Positions 55,245-64,000 of a DNA stretch of 64,000 bases are shown piece by piece. The translations under genes were made by a program, and so were the position numbers. Numbering within the stretch: position 1 is the first letter of the stretch; each line of letters starts with the position of its first letter. Location of the stretch: assembly GCF_020164455.1 (NCBI RefSeq), contig NZ_JAIQWW010000012.1, forward strand, positions 62,001-126,000, read 5' to 3'. Origin of the DNA: Phyllobacterium chamaecytisi. GTDB lineage: Bacteria > Pseudomonadota > Alphaproteobacteria > Rhizobiales > Rhizobiaceae. A model generated the notes under the pieces. The model was given only the letters and a program-made list of their open reading frames with translations. It made no database searches and had not been told where the DNA came from.

Positions 55245-57656
55245 CTATTGCTTGGCGAGCTTCTGCGAAGGTTTCTCCCGGCCAAGGTTCTGCAGCTCGA
55301 TATCGGTGATCGCCACCTTGCCGCTCTCCTTGGGAAAGACCAGTTTCAGCTCTTTCAAGTTGTTGGTGTCTACACCCTCAAAGGCTTTCAGCGGGATGGC
55401 GACCATGTTCATGAGCTGCGGCACAGACTTCGCCCATAATGCATCATCCGTACGATCCGTCATCGGGATGTCTTTGCTCGGATCATCTTTTTTCGGCCCG
55501 CTCACAGCTTTAAGAGCCGGTGTATTGTAAAGCGCATCGCTGTAATCGCTCGCCGTCACAGTTGCCGTTTTGCCGGAACTGTCGGTTAATGTCACTTTCA
55601 CTTCCTGGCCCATCGGCCAGACCACCGCGATGCGGAAAGTCAGCGAATCCATGCCTTTGGTAGAGATTCCGGAAAGATCGGTGGTTATAGTCGCATCCGG
55701 CTTCGACCAGGAGAGTTCGGCATGATCCGCAACCGAGAGAAAGCCTCTGCCACCTGAGCCGGCATATCTAAATTCCGGCAACTGTGTAGAACTGCAGACG
55801 CTGGTTACTCCACCGCCCAACGACATATCGCAACGCACAAGTCCGTCCGCATCAAAGCCTGAAAACGCGTTAGCACCGCCCAGCTGATTGCTTTTGAGAC
55901 TATCGACCTGTGCAAAGCGCTGGATAAGTTTCCGCCTGTAGTCACTCTTTTGTACGGTCAGCATAGTACGCTCGTCGCAGGTTTTATTGCCCTCCTCACA
56001 TGCAGCCTCAGGCAATTGCGCGGTTCCATTCCAATAGGCGGCGAATTTCTGCTCCTCTCCGACATGGTAGCGCATGAAGGAATTAATGATGAAAAGACCA
56101 TTACGTTCCTGGTTCGGCCGGCTCAGACGAACACTATCTTTCCGCGTGAGATCGCAATATTTCCCGCTGCCATCATCCCCCCACTGGCGATTGTAGAAAT
56201 CGTGGTTCGCTCCTTCCACGAAGATCTGATAGCGCGGTGCCGTGTCGGTTTTCAGAGCAAACCGGTTGTGATCGTATGCCACGGCTCCTTGGAGATTACT
56301 CATGTCACCATCACAGGAGGGTAGCAAATTTACGAGGGGGACATTGTTTATCCCTAGGTTGCCGCTAAAATCGGTCGGCGCCAGCATGAATGCGCCTTTG
56401 AATTCATAGGGTAGTTCCGTTTCCCGAACGGCGGCATAGGAAAGATTATATTTTGCGACAGCAGCATCAAATTTCGCGTCATCTATGCTGGCAGGTATGG
56501 GCTCAACCGCTGGCGTAACCTCAACGGGTTCTGTGCTGATGCCGCCCAGTGTACCTTTCTCAAGGTCAACATCAGGATCGAGCGTGGCCTTGACCGCGGA
56601 CGCGAATTCTACCGCCGGTATGACAGCGTCAAAGAGATCTGGGTAGTTTCTTTTAAGTATTAATGCGCCAATCTTTGGTTCGTCTTGGTTGAAGTGCCAT
56701 CCGAAGTACATACTGATGGGTTCTGTCATTCCATATTTCAAATCATCAGGTGCAATACCTTTTAAAATTTCGCTGTATTTAATCAATGCCCCCTTTAGGT
56801 CATCTTGGTCGCTTCCAGCTCTGGTCTGGTTATATTTGATCGCGTTGGAAATCCCCTGGCCGCCACGCGAGTGGCCCATGATGCCGATGCGGGTGAAATC
56901 CAGCTTGCCTTGCAGGAGATCAAATGCACCGGGCCTGCCGTTCGCGTCAATCTGGCCGTTCTTGTCGATCTGACGCAGTAGATCCAGGGTTCCGAGGATT
57001 AATTGTCCGCGCGAATTACCTGCTGGATCACCAAGCGCATTGTTGTAGTCACCATCGACGGAAATGACGACGTAACCGTGGGTGGCGAGCTCTTCCGCAA
57101 GATAGTCATAGCCCTTGTAACTCTGAAATTCGCCCATCCCATGTTGAAAGATGATAATGGGATAACGGCGCTTTGGGGCCAATAGGCTGATGGCTTCGCG
57201 GGGGTAACGCACCCAGCCGCTGACGCGCTCAATGAAGGTCGAGTCGTCGCGGGAAGAAGCAAGATTTCTACCACCCGATTTCACAACGATATTGCCCAGA
57301 TCATACAGATAGGCGGGGGTTGACGAGAATGTCGCGCCGCCCCCCGTATCGGGTGCAACTTCGGTAAAGCGCCCGGCTTTCGTCGGCAGCGGAATGGCAA
57401 GGCCGCCGCCAGTCTGCGGCAGCTTTTCGGATTCAGTGCCGGCAACAGGTGTCACACTGCCTTTAACCGGCTGTTCTTCCTTGGGGAGGTCCGTCGTAAC
57501 GACGGTTTTTACCGCCGGCACATCGAATGTCGAGCCGGCGGCCGGTGTCTTGTCCTCATTGCAGCCCGATAAAGCGGCAGCAAGCAGTGCCGATATGCAC
57601 GCTGTTTGTGCAAGTCTGCACGCCAAGCGCGTGCCTGGTTTCAACCATTGCGTCAT
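55245..57656 (-). CDS. Lipoprotein with alpha/beta hydrolase domain, 803 residues
   Basis: Exported lipoprotein: the signal peptide ends in the lipobox ALSGC (Cys32), followed by a Thr/Pro/Gly-rich linker of about 90 residues. A hydrolase domain follows with IIIFQHGMGEFQSYKGYDYLAEELATHGYVVISVDGDY and the nucleophile elbow IGIMGHSRGGQGISNAI (Ser in GHSRGG); a likely His is in VEGANHDFYNRQW. It resembles PAF-acetylhydrolase/chlorophyllase-like enzymes. The last 230 residues are beta-rich without a family I know. GAGGG precedes the ATG at 57656; the frame extends to 57773. It is flanked by two copies of a palindromic repeat. The substrate is unknown. Confidence 0.82.
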   Translation of the reverse strand: MTQWLKPGTRLACRLAQTACISALLAAALSGCNEDKTPAAGSTFDVPAVKTVVTTDLPKEEQPVKGSVTPVAGTESEKLPQTGGGLAIPLPTKAGRFTEVAPDTGGGATFSSTPAYLYDLGNIVVKSGGRNLASSRDDSTFIERVSGWVRYPREAISLLAPKRRYPIIIFQHGMGEFQSYKGYDYLAEELATHGYVVISVDGDYNNALGDPAGNSRGQLILGTLDLLRQIDKNGQIDANGRPGAFDLLQGKLDFTRIGIMGHSRGGQGISNAIKYNQTRAGSDQDDLKGALIKYSEILKGIAPDDLKYGMTEPISMYFGWHFNQDEPKIGALILKRNYPDLFDAVIPAVEFASAVKATLDPDVDLEKGTLGGISTEPVEVTPAVEPIPASIDDAKFDAAVAKYNLSYAAVRETELPYEFKGAFMLAPTDFSGNLGINNVPLVNLLPSCDGDMSNLQGAVAYDHNRFALKTDTAPRYQIFVEGANHDFYNRQWGDDGSGKYCDLTRKDSVRLSRPNQERNGLFIINSFMRYHVGEEQKFAAYWNGTAQLPEAACEEGNKTCDERTMLTVQKSDYRRKLIQRFAQVDSLKSNQLGGANAFSGFDADGLVRCDMSLGGGVTSVCSSTQLPEFRYAGSGGRGFLSVADHAELSWSKPDATITTDLSGISTKGMDSLTFRIAVVWPMGQEVKVTLTDSSGKTATVTASDYSDALYNTPALKAVSGPKKDDPSKDIPMTDRTDDALWAKSVPQLMNMVAIPLKAFEGVDTNNLKELKLVFPKESGKVAITDIELQNLGREKPSQKLAKQ

Positions 57657-57834
57657 TGTGAATAATTCCCTCAACTGGAGGTCGTATTTTGAAAATAATC
57701 GACCGTGAAATGACAAAAATATAAGGTGGCGAATAATCATGGGCTGCGGGACATACGTGCCCGCATCAATCATATAAGCAATGATCGTGCCAGTTTGGGA
57801 CTCAAGGGATTCGCAGGCGTAGAAGCACCTTCCT

Positions 57835-57948
57835 CTCCGTCATCCTCGGGCTTGACCCGAGGACCCATGGGAATGTCCGAACTGCAGCCTTAAGTTCTTC
57901 TTTCTGCAAGAAGTGTGGGTCCTCGGGTCAAGCCCGAGGATGACGGAG
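57835..57948. repeat. GTCATCCTCGGG-type palindromic element, right copy (114 bp)
   Basis: Near-perfect palindrome with ends CTCCGTCATCCTCGGGCTTG and its complement, and the inner GAGGACCCA/TGGGTCCTC pair. It has the same orientation as the left copy at 55056-55188. The rest of the gap between the lipoprotein gene and the helicase (57657-58098) holds no gene; a terminator is at 58044-58072. Confidence 0.85.
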
Positions 57949-58043
57949 AGGGAGGAGGATGATGGGAGGGAGGTGGCTTGAGGGAGCGCAACCTTCAGAT
58001 CGTGAAGGCAGCTGGGCGCTATTCCTGAAACAACACCGGGCAT

Positions 58044-58072
58044 AAAAAAAGCTCCATCGTGAGATGGAGCTT
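58044..58072 (-). terminator. Rho-independent terminator of the DEAD-box helicase gene
   Basis: On the - strand AAGCTCCATC and GATGGAGCTT form a 10-base stem with a 4-base loop (TCAC), followed directly by a run of seven T residues. It begins 26 bases after the helicase stop codon. Confidence 0.9.
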
Positions 58073-58098
58073 CTTATAGATTATGCGAACGCGCTGAA

Positions 58099-60027
58099 TT
58101 ACTCAGCTCCTCCCGCTGCGGCTTTCCGTGCCTTCTTGGCTTTGTACTTGTCAAAGCCATGCAGTTCGCCTGGTTTGCGTTCTTTTGGTGTTTTCTTCGG
58201 TTTTTCAGGCTTTTCTGTGGTCCAGCCTTCCGGCTTCGCCTTGGCTGGCTTGGCCGCCCAATCGGTTCTCGGCTTTTCATCATTGGAGCGTGGCTTGCGA
58301 TTGTCGAATTCGCGCTTCTCGCCAAAACTTTTCTTTGGCTTGAAGTCGCCGCCCTCAGTGCGACGCGGCGATGAAGGCCCAGCGCCTTCGCTGCGGGTGA
58401 TGTTCACGCCCTTTTCGCCGGAACCGAACTGCTTGATCCGCGCCATGAAGGCATCGGCCTTGCTGGCGGTGATCTCGAAGCGGGTTTCTGTCTCGAGGAT
58501 CTTGATCGAGCCAACGTCTGTCTTGGTGATATCGCCGGCCTTGCAGATCAGCGGCAGGAGCCAGCGCGGCTCGGCGCGCTGCTTGCGGCCAACGCTCAAG
58601 GAAAACCATGCGCCGCTTTCGAACTGCTCAAAGCGATCCGAACGTGGAGCGCGTTCGCCTCGGCCCGGACGATCCTCGAAGCTGCCCTTGCGGATCGGTT
58701 CAAGCACGTGCGACGGGGTGTTTGAGAGTTCTTCCGGGGCAGGGCGCGCCGCCATCTGCTGGCGCAGATAGGCAGCGGCGATCTGTTCGGCAGAATGCAG
58801 GCCGAGCAATTCGGCAACATATCCGGCCTCTTCCTCGCTCACGACTTCCGTCAAGGAAGGGTCATTGAGAATGCGGTCATGGTTGCGTTTGTTGATGGCA
58901 TCCGCGTCCGGCGGCGGCACCATGGTTGTCGACAGCTTGGCACCCTGCAACAGGCGCTCGGCGGTGCGGCGGCGCGATGCGGGGACGATCAATACGCAGA
59001 TACCCTTGCGACCGGCACGTCCAGTACGGCCGCTGCGATGCAGGAGCGTTTCGGAGTTGTTCGGCAGGTCGGCGTGGATAACGAGGTCGAGATTGGGCAG
59101 ATCGATGCCACGTGCCGCAACATCGGTTGCAACGCAGACACGGGCACGGCCATCGCGCATCGCCTGCAGGGCGTTGGTGCGTTCAGCTTGGCTCAATTCG
59201 CCCGAAAGGGAAACGACCGAAAAGCCGCGATTCGACAGGCGGCTGGTCAGATGCTTCACCGCTTCGCGGGTCGAGCCGAAAATGATGGTGTTTTGTGCAT
59301 CATAGAAGAGCAGGGAATTGATGATGGCGTTTTCGCGCTCACGCGGCGCCACCGGCATGATGTGGTATTCGATATCCGCGTGCTGCTCGCGGTCGCTCGT
59401 GGCGGAAATGCGCAGGGCATCTTTCTGGAACTGCTTGGCGAGCAAAGCGATGGGCTTTGGCACGGTCGCCGAGAACATCAGGGTGCGGCGGTCTTTCGGC
59501 GCTTCGCCGAGAATGAATTCGAGGTCTTCGCGGAAACCGAGATCGAGCATCTCGTCGGCTTCATCGAGCACGACTGCGCGCAGTTCCTTCATGTCGAGCG
59601 AACCGCGGGTGATATGGTCGCGCAAGCGGCCGGGTGTTCCGACAACGATATGCGCGCCCTGTTGCAGCGCACGGCGCTCCTTGGTCATGTCCATGCCGCC
59701 AACGCAGGAGGCAATGCGCGCGCCGGTGGGCTCATAGAGCCATTCGAGTTCGCGGCGAACCTGCAATGCCAGTTCGCGCGTCGGGGCGATGACCAGTGCG
59801 TAAGGTGCGCCAATGGAGGTGAAGCGGTCTTCGCCTTCAAGCAAGGTCGGCGCGATGGCGATACCGAAGGCGACGGTTTTGCCGGAGCCGGTCTGGGCTG
59901 AGACCAGAAGGTCGGCGCCCTCGGCTTCCGGAGCCAGAACAGCGGTCTGCACCGGCGTCAGGGTCTCGTAGCCACGGGCTGCCAATGCACCGGACAACGC
60001 CGGAGCGATAGAATCAAAAATAGTCAT
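58099..60027 (-). CDS. DEAD-box RNA helicase with DbpA-type RNA-binding domain
   Basis: RNA helicase of 642 residues. Conserved motifs in order: Q-motif region GYETLTPVQTAVL, AQTGSGKT (residues 44-51), PTRELA, GTPGRL, VLDEADEML, FSATVP, then in domain 2 ARGIDLPNLDLVIHADLP and HRSGRTGRAG. After residue 460 comes a DbpA RNA-binding-like domain (WLLPLICKAGDITKTDVGSIKI), and a basic Lys/Glu/Pro-rich tail ends the protein. It is probably involved in ribosome assembly or RNA decay. The ATG at 60027 (MTIFDSIAPALSGAL) is chosen over a longer frame to 60093. A strong terminator follows. Confidence 0.93.
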   Translation of the reverse strand: MTIFDSIAPALSGALAARGYETLTPVQTAVLAPEAEGADLLVSAQTGSGKTVAFGIAIAPTLLEGEDRFTSIGAPYALVIAPTRELALQVRRELEWLYEPTGARIASCVGGMDMTKERRALQQGAHIVVGTPGRLRDHITRGSLDMKELRAVVLDEADEMLDLGFREDLEFILGEAPKDRRTLMFSATVPKPIALLAKQFQKDALRISATSDREQHADIEYHIMPVAPRERENAIINSLLFYDAQNTIIFGSTREAVKHLTSRLSNRGFSVVSLSGELSQAERTNALQAMRDGRARVCVATDVAARGIDLPNLDLVIHADLPNNSETLLHRSGRTGRAGRKGICVLIVPASRRRTAERLLQGAKLSTTMVPPPDADAINKRNHDRILNDPSLTEVVSEEEAGYVAELLGLHSAEQIAAAYLRQQMAARPAPEELSNTPSHVLEPIRKGSFEDRPGRGERAPRSDRFEQFESGAWFSLSVGRKQRAEPRWLLPLICKAGDITKTDVGSIKILETETRFEITASKADAFMARIKQFGSGEKGVNITRSEGAGPSSPRRTEGGDFKPKKSFGEKREFDNRKPRSNDEKPRTDWAAKPAKAKPEGWTTEKPEKPKKTPKERKPGELHGFDKYKAKKARKAAAGGAE

Positions 60028-60177
60028 CAATGAACTTTCAGTGCTGGTTTGGGCGTGTGGTTGGCTCGGCGTCAATGGGAGCACGAGCGGCACGCATGTA
60101 GCTTTGTTGCGCTCTCGTAGAGCCTGCGACGCGTTCCGTCAATGCCAAGAAACGCATAGCTCCCATCCGCACTCCCG

Positions 60178-60660
60178 TCAGGAGGTGAAGCCCGCACGTT
60201 TCAAACGCACAATAGCGAGGTCGAGCGCGGAAAGAAAGCTCGAACGATCTTTCGGCGAAAACGGCCGCGGACCGCCGGTGATCTGCCCGGCAGAGCGAAG
60301 CTCGTCCATGAGATTGCGCGTGGCCAGCGTGTTGCCGATGGAGGCTTCGGTAAAGGCGCGCCCGGTGGGCGAAATGGCGTCGGCCCCGGCTTTGACGCAA
60401 CGGCTGGCGAGCGGGATGTCCGCCGTCACCACAACGTCGCCGCGCGAGACTCGCTCCGCGATCCAGTGATCGGCGGCGTCGAAACCGTCGCTGACGATGA
60501 CACGCTCGATCATCGGATCGCGCGGAATTGCCATCATCGAGTTGGAGACGACGAAGGTCTTGACGCCATACCGCTCGGCTACGCGGTAGATCTCCGCCTT
60601 GACCGGGCAGGCATCGGCGTCGACATAAATTGTGATCTTTTTTTCTTCGTTCATGTTCAA
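60178..60660 (-). CDS. YaiI/YqxD family (UPF0178) protein
   Basis: Protein of 160 residues with the family's Asp-rich N-terminus [20 protein letters not shown], then [28 protein letters not shown] and [17 protein letters not shown], a PIN-like fold with acidic residues that could bind metal. RNase-like activity is suspected for the family but not shown. The ATG at 60660 overlaps the exoD-like stop by 4 bases, so the two genes are coupled. It ends 150 bases before the helicase start; nothing is recognisable in that gap. Confidence 0.92.
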   Translation of the reverse strand: MNMNEEKKITIYVDADACPVKAEIYRVAERYGVKTFVVSNSMMAIPRDPMIERVIVSDGFDAADHWIAERVSRGDVVVTADIPLASRCVKAGADAISPTGRAFTEASIGNTLATRNLMDELRSAGQITGGPRPFSPKDRSSFLSALDLAIVRLKRAGFTS

Positions 60661-61280
60661 CCAAAAATGTGCAGGGCCGCGAGACCGACCGAGGCGCCGA
60701 GCCCGATGGCGATGCCTGCGGCAAGCGCTGCCACCAACAGGCCTGTTCCAAGCCAGACGCCGTCCTGTTCACCAAGGCCGATGGCCAAAAGGACAATGCT
60801 GAGCGCCGGCAGCTGATTGATAAGCGGGACCGGCAGGATGACAATCAGCGACATCAGCAGCGCGACGATGCTGACGACGCGCTCGACGATCATTTGCGGA
60901 ACGAACCAATAGCGCGGGCGTGCCAGCTTTTCAAAGCGAACGAGCATGGGCTCCAGCCGTGCAATGAACCTGCGATACGTTTCGACCTGCATTGATTTGC
61001 GCCGCATGAAAGCGGGAAACCACGGTTTTTCAAAGCCCAGCAGCATCTGGATCGAGAGCAGCACCAGCGGAATACCGAAGATCGTGGAAGTGCCCGGAGG
61101 AAGCGGCACAAGATTGAGCGCCGCAAAAAGAATCATAAGCGCGCCGAAACTGCGTTCAGACAAGGCGTCAAGAATGTCGTCGAACGATATTCTTGTCGCA
61201 GGATCCGCGCCAATCTCGACAAGGACTTTGGACAAGCGCCGCGTATCCGGATCGTACGGCGTGCTATCGTCGCCGCTCAT
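60657..61280 (-). CDS. ExoD family exopolysaccharide synthesis protein
   Basis: Inner-membrane protein of 207 residues with about three or four membrane segments in the C-terminal two thirds. The ExoD pattern is clear: [40 protein letters not shown] and [13 protein letters not shown]. meliloti exoD affects exopolysaccharide and alkali tolerance; the molecular role is unknown. It overlaps the YaiI-like gene. A shortened palindromic repeat lies just upstream. Confidence 0.9.
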   Translation of the reverse strand: MSGDDSTPYDPDTRRLSKVLVEIGADPATRISFDDILDALSERSFGALMILFAALNLVPLPPGTSTIFGIPLVLLSIQMLLGFEKPWFPAFMRRKSMQVETYRRFIARLEPMLVRFEKLARPRYWFVPQMIVERVVSIVALLMSLIVILPVPLINQLPALSIVLLAIGLGEQDGVWLGTGLLVAALAAGIAIGLGASVGLAALHIFG

Positions 61281-61284
61281 TGAT

Positions 61285-61370
61285 ATTCACGCTCTGACGG
61301 CCTGCAAATGGCGTTTTTCTGCGCTCCGGTGCTCGAAACCCACCATTTTCGTCGCGTCATGGCATGAATC
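61285..61370. repeat. Palindromic repeat family P, copy 4 (86 bp, internal deletion)
   Basis: Outer ends ATTCACGCTCTGACGG and CATGAATC match complete copies. It lacks exactly the 34 bases from the first to the second GCTCCGGTGCTC of the 120-bp copies, so the centre ACGTAC...GTACG is gone and only one GCTCCGGTGCTC remains. It lies between the 3-hydroxybutyryl-CoA dehydrogenase and exoD-like genes. Confidence 0.8.
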
Positions 61371-61394
61371 TCAACAGTCATGCGTGGAGGACAT

Positions 61395-62276
61395 TCAGCG
61401 CGTCGGAACGGGATGTTCGCCGCGATAATCATAGAAGCCGCGGCCGGCCTTGCGTCCGAGCCAACCTGCCTCGACATATTTTACCAGGAGCGGGCAGGGG
61501 CGATATTTGGAATCCGCCAGGCCGTCATACAGCACCTGCATGATCGACAGGCAGGTATCGAGGCCGATGAAATCGGCCAGCTGCAACGGTCCCATGGGGT
61601 GATTGGCGCCGAGTTTCATCGCGGTATCGATGGCATCCACAGAGCCAACGCCCTCATAGAGCACATAGATCGCCTCGTTGATCATCGGCAAAAGGATGCG
61701 GTTGACGATAAATGCCGGAAAGTCCTCGGATACGGTAATGGTCTTGTCGAGGCTTGCGACAAATTCCCGGGCACTTTCGAATGTGACGTTCTCTGTTGCG
61801 ATGCCGCGAATAAGCTCGACCAGATGCATCACCGGAACCGGGTTCATGAAGTGAATGCCGATGAATCGTTCCGGGCGATCGGTGGTCGCAGCAAGGCGTG
61901 TGATCGATATCGATGACGTGTTGGTGGCGAGGATCGCCTCTGGATTGAGGTTTGGACAAAGCTGCGCGAAAATCTTGCGTTTTACCGTCTCATCTTCCGT
62001 GGCGGCTTCAATGGCAAGATCGACACCGGAAAGGTCTTCCATCCGCAATGCCGGACGAATACGCGACATTCCCTTGACGCGCTCAGCTTCCTCGAGCTTG
62101 CCATGGGAAACCTGGCGGGCCATGTTGCCGTTAACGGTGGCGAGCGCCTTTTCGATCTGCTCGGCCGACTGGTCATGGATCAAAACATCGTATCCAGCCA
62201 AAGCGCAGACATGTGCAATACCGCTGCCCATCTGCCCTGCGCCAACAATGCCTACGGTCTTGATCGAGCCTGCCAT
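61395..62276 (-). CDS. 3-hydroxybutyryl-CoA dehydrogenase
   Basis: NAD-dependent 3-hydroxyacyl-CoA dehydrogenase of 293 residues. The Rossmann motif VGIVGAGQMGSGIAHVCALAGYDVLIHD, TNTSSISITRLA, the catalytic His in FIGIHFMNPVPVM and FPAFIVNRILLPMINEAI are complete. It works in fatty acid or poly-3-hydroxybutyrate metabolism. The ATG at 62276 begins MAGSIKTVGI; the frame runs to 62360 through the etfA terminator, which is not part of the gene. Position after etfBA is conserved in rhizobia. Confidence 0.94.
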   Translation of the reverse strand: MAGSIKTVGIVGAGQMGSGIAHVCALAGYDVLIHDQSAEQIEKALATVNGNMARQVSHGKLEEAERVKGMSRIRPALRMEDLSGVDLAIEAATEDETVKRKIFAQLCPNLNPEAILATNTSSISITRLAATTDRPERFIGIHFMNPVPVMHLVELIRGIATENVTFESAREFVASLDKTITVSEDFPAFIVNRILLPMINEAIYVLYEGVGSVDAIDTAMKLGANHPMGPLQLADFIGLDTCLSIMQVLYDGLADSKYRPCPLLVKYVEAGWLGRKAGRGFYDYRGEHPVPTR

Positions 62277-62318
62277 GTTTCCATCCGCTTTTTTTATGAA
62301 TATATCACACAAACTAAA

Positions 62319-62349
62319 TGGCCGGGGTAGCGTTCGTCTACCCCGGCCA
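62319..62349 (-). terminator. Rho-independent terminator after etfA
   Basis: A 12-base perfect stem (TGGCCGGGGTAG with CTACCCCGGCCA, loop of 7) lies 33 bases after the etfA stop, followed on the - strand by TTTAGTTTGTG. It separates etfBA from the dehydrogenase gene, which would then need its own promoter (the sequence TATATT lies at about 62300). Confidence 0.85.
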
Positions 62350-62381
62350 AGCAATTTCATTTTAAAGTTCGAATTAAATAA

Positions 62382-63311
62382 TCAAAGCGCCTTTTCGAGC
62401 TCCGGCAAGATGACGAAGAGATCACCGACGAGGCCATAGTCAGCGACCTGGAAGATCGGCGCTTCCTCGTCCTTGTTGATGGCGACGATGACTTTCGAGT
62501 CCTTCATACCGGCCAGATGCTGGATCGCGCCGGAAATACCGACGGCGATGTAGAGATCCGGTGCCACTACCTTGCCGGTCTGGCCAACCTGCCAATCGTT
62601 TGGCGCGTAACCGGCATCCACTGCGGCGCGCGAGGCGCCAACGGCTGCACCGAGCTTGTCGGCAACCGGAAGGATGACTTCCTTGAACTTCTCGCTCGAG
62701 CCAAGGGCACGGCCACCGGAGATGATGATCCTTGCCGATGTCAGCTCCGGACGGTCGCCGCCGGAAAGCTTGGCCTCGACGAACTTCGACAGACCGGGGT
62801 TGGCTGCAGCCGAGACAGTTTCGACCGGAGCCGAACCGCCTTCGCCGGCTGCCGCGAAGGTTGCGGTGCGCACGGTGATGACCTTCGTGGCGTCGGTTGC
62901 CTGCACGGTCTGGATGGCGTTGCCCGCATAGATCGGGCGCTTGAACGTATCGGGCGAGATGACCTCGATGATGTCCGAGACCTGCATGACGTCGAGCAGG
63001 GCAGCAACACGCGGCAGGATGTTCTTGCCGTTGGTGGTGGCTGCGGCAATGATCGTGTCATAATTGCCAGCCAGCGAAACGATGAGCGCTGCGCTTGCCT
63101 CGGCAAGGCGGTTGGCCAGATCGTCACTGTCGGCGAGGAGAACCTTTTTGACACCCGCAAGCTTGGCAGCCTGATCGGCGACGCCCTTGGCGCCTTTGCC
63201 TGCGACGAGTACGTGCACATCGGAGCCGATGGCAAGCGCTGCCGTCAGTGCCTTGGCGGTCTGGTCGGAAAGGGTCTCGTTGTCATGTTCGGCAAAAAGA
63301 AGAATAGCCAT
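62382..63311 (-). CDS. etfA: Electron transfer flavoprotein subunit alpha
   Basis: FAD-binding subunit (309 residues) that takes electrons from acyl-CoA and other dehydrogenases and passes them to ETF-quinone oxidoreductase. The N-terminal domain begins [17 protein letters not shown]; the C-terminal FAD domain has [43 protein letters not shown], and [29 protein letters not shown]. It follows etfB after 18 bases. Confidence 0.96.
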   Translation of the reverse strand: MAILLFAEHDNETLSDQTAKALTAALAIGSDVHVLVAGKGAKGVADQAAKLAGVKKVLLADSDDLANRLAEASAALIVSLAGNYDTIIAAATTNGKNILPRVAALLDVMQVSDIIEVISPDTFKRPIYAGNAIQTVQATDATKVITVRTATFAAAGEGGSAPVETVSAAANPGLSKFVEAKLSGGDRPELTSARIIISGGRALGSSEKFKEVILPVADKLGAAVGASRAAVDAGYAPNDWQVGQTGKVVAPDLYIAVGISGAIQHLAGMKDSKVIVAINKDEEAPIFQVADYGLVGDLFVILPELEKAL

Positions 63312-63329
63312 GGTGAAATTCCTTATCCT

Positions 63330-64000
63330 TTAAATCAGAACGCCGGCTTCGTTCTTCAGCTTGCTGATGAGTTCAGCGACATCCTTGACCTTGACGCCCG
63401 CCTTGCGGCCACCTGGCTCTTCAGTCTTGATGACCTTCAAACGCGGCTTGGTATCGACGCCATAATCGGCAGCGGACTTTTCATCCAGCGGCTTTTTCTT
63501 GGCCTTCATGATGTTCGGCAGCGAGGCATAACGCGGCTGGTTCAGGCGGAGGTCGGTGGTGACGATCGCCGGGAGCGTGATTTCGATTGTCTGCAGGCCG
63601 CCATCGACTTCCCGGGTGACCTTGGCATTGTCGCTACCGAGCTCGACCTTGGATGCGAAGGTGCCCTGGCTCCAGCCAAGCAGGGCCGCAAGCATCTGGC
63701 CGGTCTGGTTGGCATCGTCGTCGATGGCCTGCTTGCCGAGGATGACGAGCTTTGGCTGTTCGGCGTCGACGACGCCCTTCAAAATTTTGGCGACGGCGAG
63801 CGGCTCGACGATATCGTCAACCTTGACCAGAATGCCGCGGTCGGCACCCATGGCGAGCGCGGTGCGAATGGTTTCCTGCGCCTGTGCCGGGCCGATCGAT
63901 ACGACGATCACTTCCTCGACCTTGCCGGCTTCCTTCAGACGGAGAGCTTCCTCGACCGCGATTTCGTCGAATGGGTTCATCGACATCTTCACATTGGCAA
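63330..64000 (-). CDS. etfB: Electron transfer flavoprotein subunit beta (5' end outside window)
   Basis: AMP-binding beta subunit of ETF. About 223 residues are visible of roughly 249. The frame is open to the last base, and the residues [21 protein letters not shown] match an internal segment of EtfB, so the GTG at 63992 is a Val codon and the true start lies beyond the window. The later [25 protein letters not shown] and [21 protein letters not shown] are the signature segments. It is the first gene of the etfB-etfA operon. Confidence 0.95.
   Translation of the reverse strand, partial: ANVKMSMNPFDEIAVEEALRLKEAGKVEEVIVVSIGPAQAQETIRTALAMGADRGILVKVDDIVEPLAVAKILKGVVDAEQPKLVILGKQAIDDDANQTGQMLAALLGWSQGTFASKVELGSDNAKVTREVDGGLQTIEITLPAIVTTDLRLNQPRYASLPNIMKAKKKPLDEKSAADYGVDTKPRLKVIKTEEPGGRKAGVKVKDVAELISKLKNEAGVLI

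Noticed and set aside
58795-59901. 368-codon open frame antisense to the helicase
   Set aside because: The opposite strand encodes all DEAD-box motifs; the antisense translation has no recognisable domain.

Overview
The window looks like a chromosome segment of an alphaproteobacterium of the order Hyphomicrobiales, most likely the Brucellaceae/Phyllobacteriaceae/Rhizobiaceae group. The gene pairs and strings that suggest this are aroK-aroB-CorC/BolA/DnaJ-like/cobS-cobT/rpmB, accA next to xerD, metX-metW, hisC-tyrA, argH/lptM-lysA-TIGR02302, ftsE-ftsX-YdcF-plsC and etfB-etfA. Coding density is high, and many starts overlap the preceding stop by 4 bases. Species-level placement is not possible from the sequence alone.

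Layout. (1) Positions 1-9786 hold a sugar or polyol catabolic operon on the + strand: ribose-type ABC ATPase (5' truncated by the window edge), permease, SorC-type regulator, aldo/keto reductase, GlpD-like FAD dehydrogenase, DhnA/LsrF-like class I aldolase, FGGY kinase and GMC oxidoreductase. The set mixes features of the Lsr (AI-2) and Ery (erythritol) systems, and I cannot assign it to a described pathway. (2) 9787-10780 is a poorly coding junction with a truncated DUF488 gene and one small hypothetical gene. (3) 10781-19799 is a second catabolic module: an alpha/beta hydrolase, an aldehyde dehydrogenase and an iron-type alcohol dehydrogenase on the - strand, divergent from a GntR regulator, a complete ribose-type ABC transporter and a DJ-1/PfpI protein. 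The enzyme trio resembles the logic of the blcABC lactone pathway. (4) 19800-20720 is decayed-looking DNA that ends at a tRNA-Arg gene whose 3' end faces the accessory side.

(5) From 20.7 kb to the end the genes are conserved housekeeping genes: fatty acid synthesis (accA), chromosome dimer resolution (xerD), shikimate pathway (aroK, aroB), cobalt insertion for B12 (cobS, cobT), ribosome (rpmB), queuosine precursor uptake, methylglyoxal detoxification (gloB), methionine (metX, metW), aromatic amino acids or histidine (hisC, tyrA), arginine (argH), lysine (lysA), purine salvage (hpt), division (ftsE, ftsX), phospholipid (plsC), an RNA helicase, and beta-oxidation/electron transfer (3-hydroxybutyryl-CoA dehydrogenase, etfA, and etfB cut by the window end).

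Beyond genes, the clearest regulatory element is a probable preQ1-I riboswitch in front of the yhhQ-type transporter, whose pseudoknot would contain the start codon itself. The intergenic spaces from 40 to 61 kb carry several palindromic repeat families: five copies of one family (about 120 bp when complete), a 180-bp multi-hairpin element, a 156-bp element with 46-bp inverted ends, and two copies of a third element that flank an 803-residue lipoprotein hydrolase gene.
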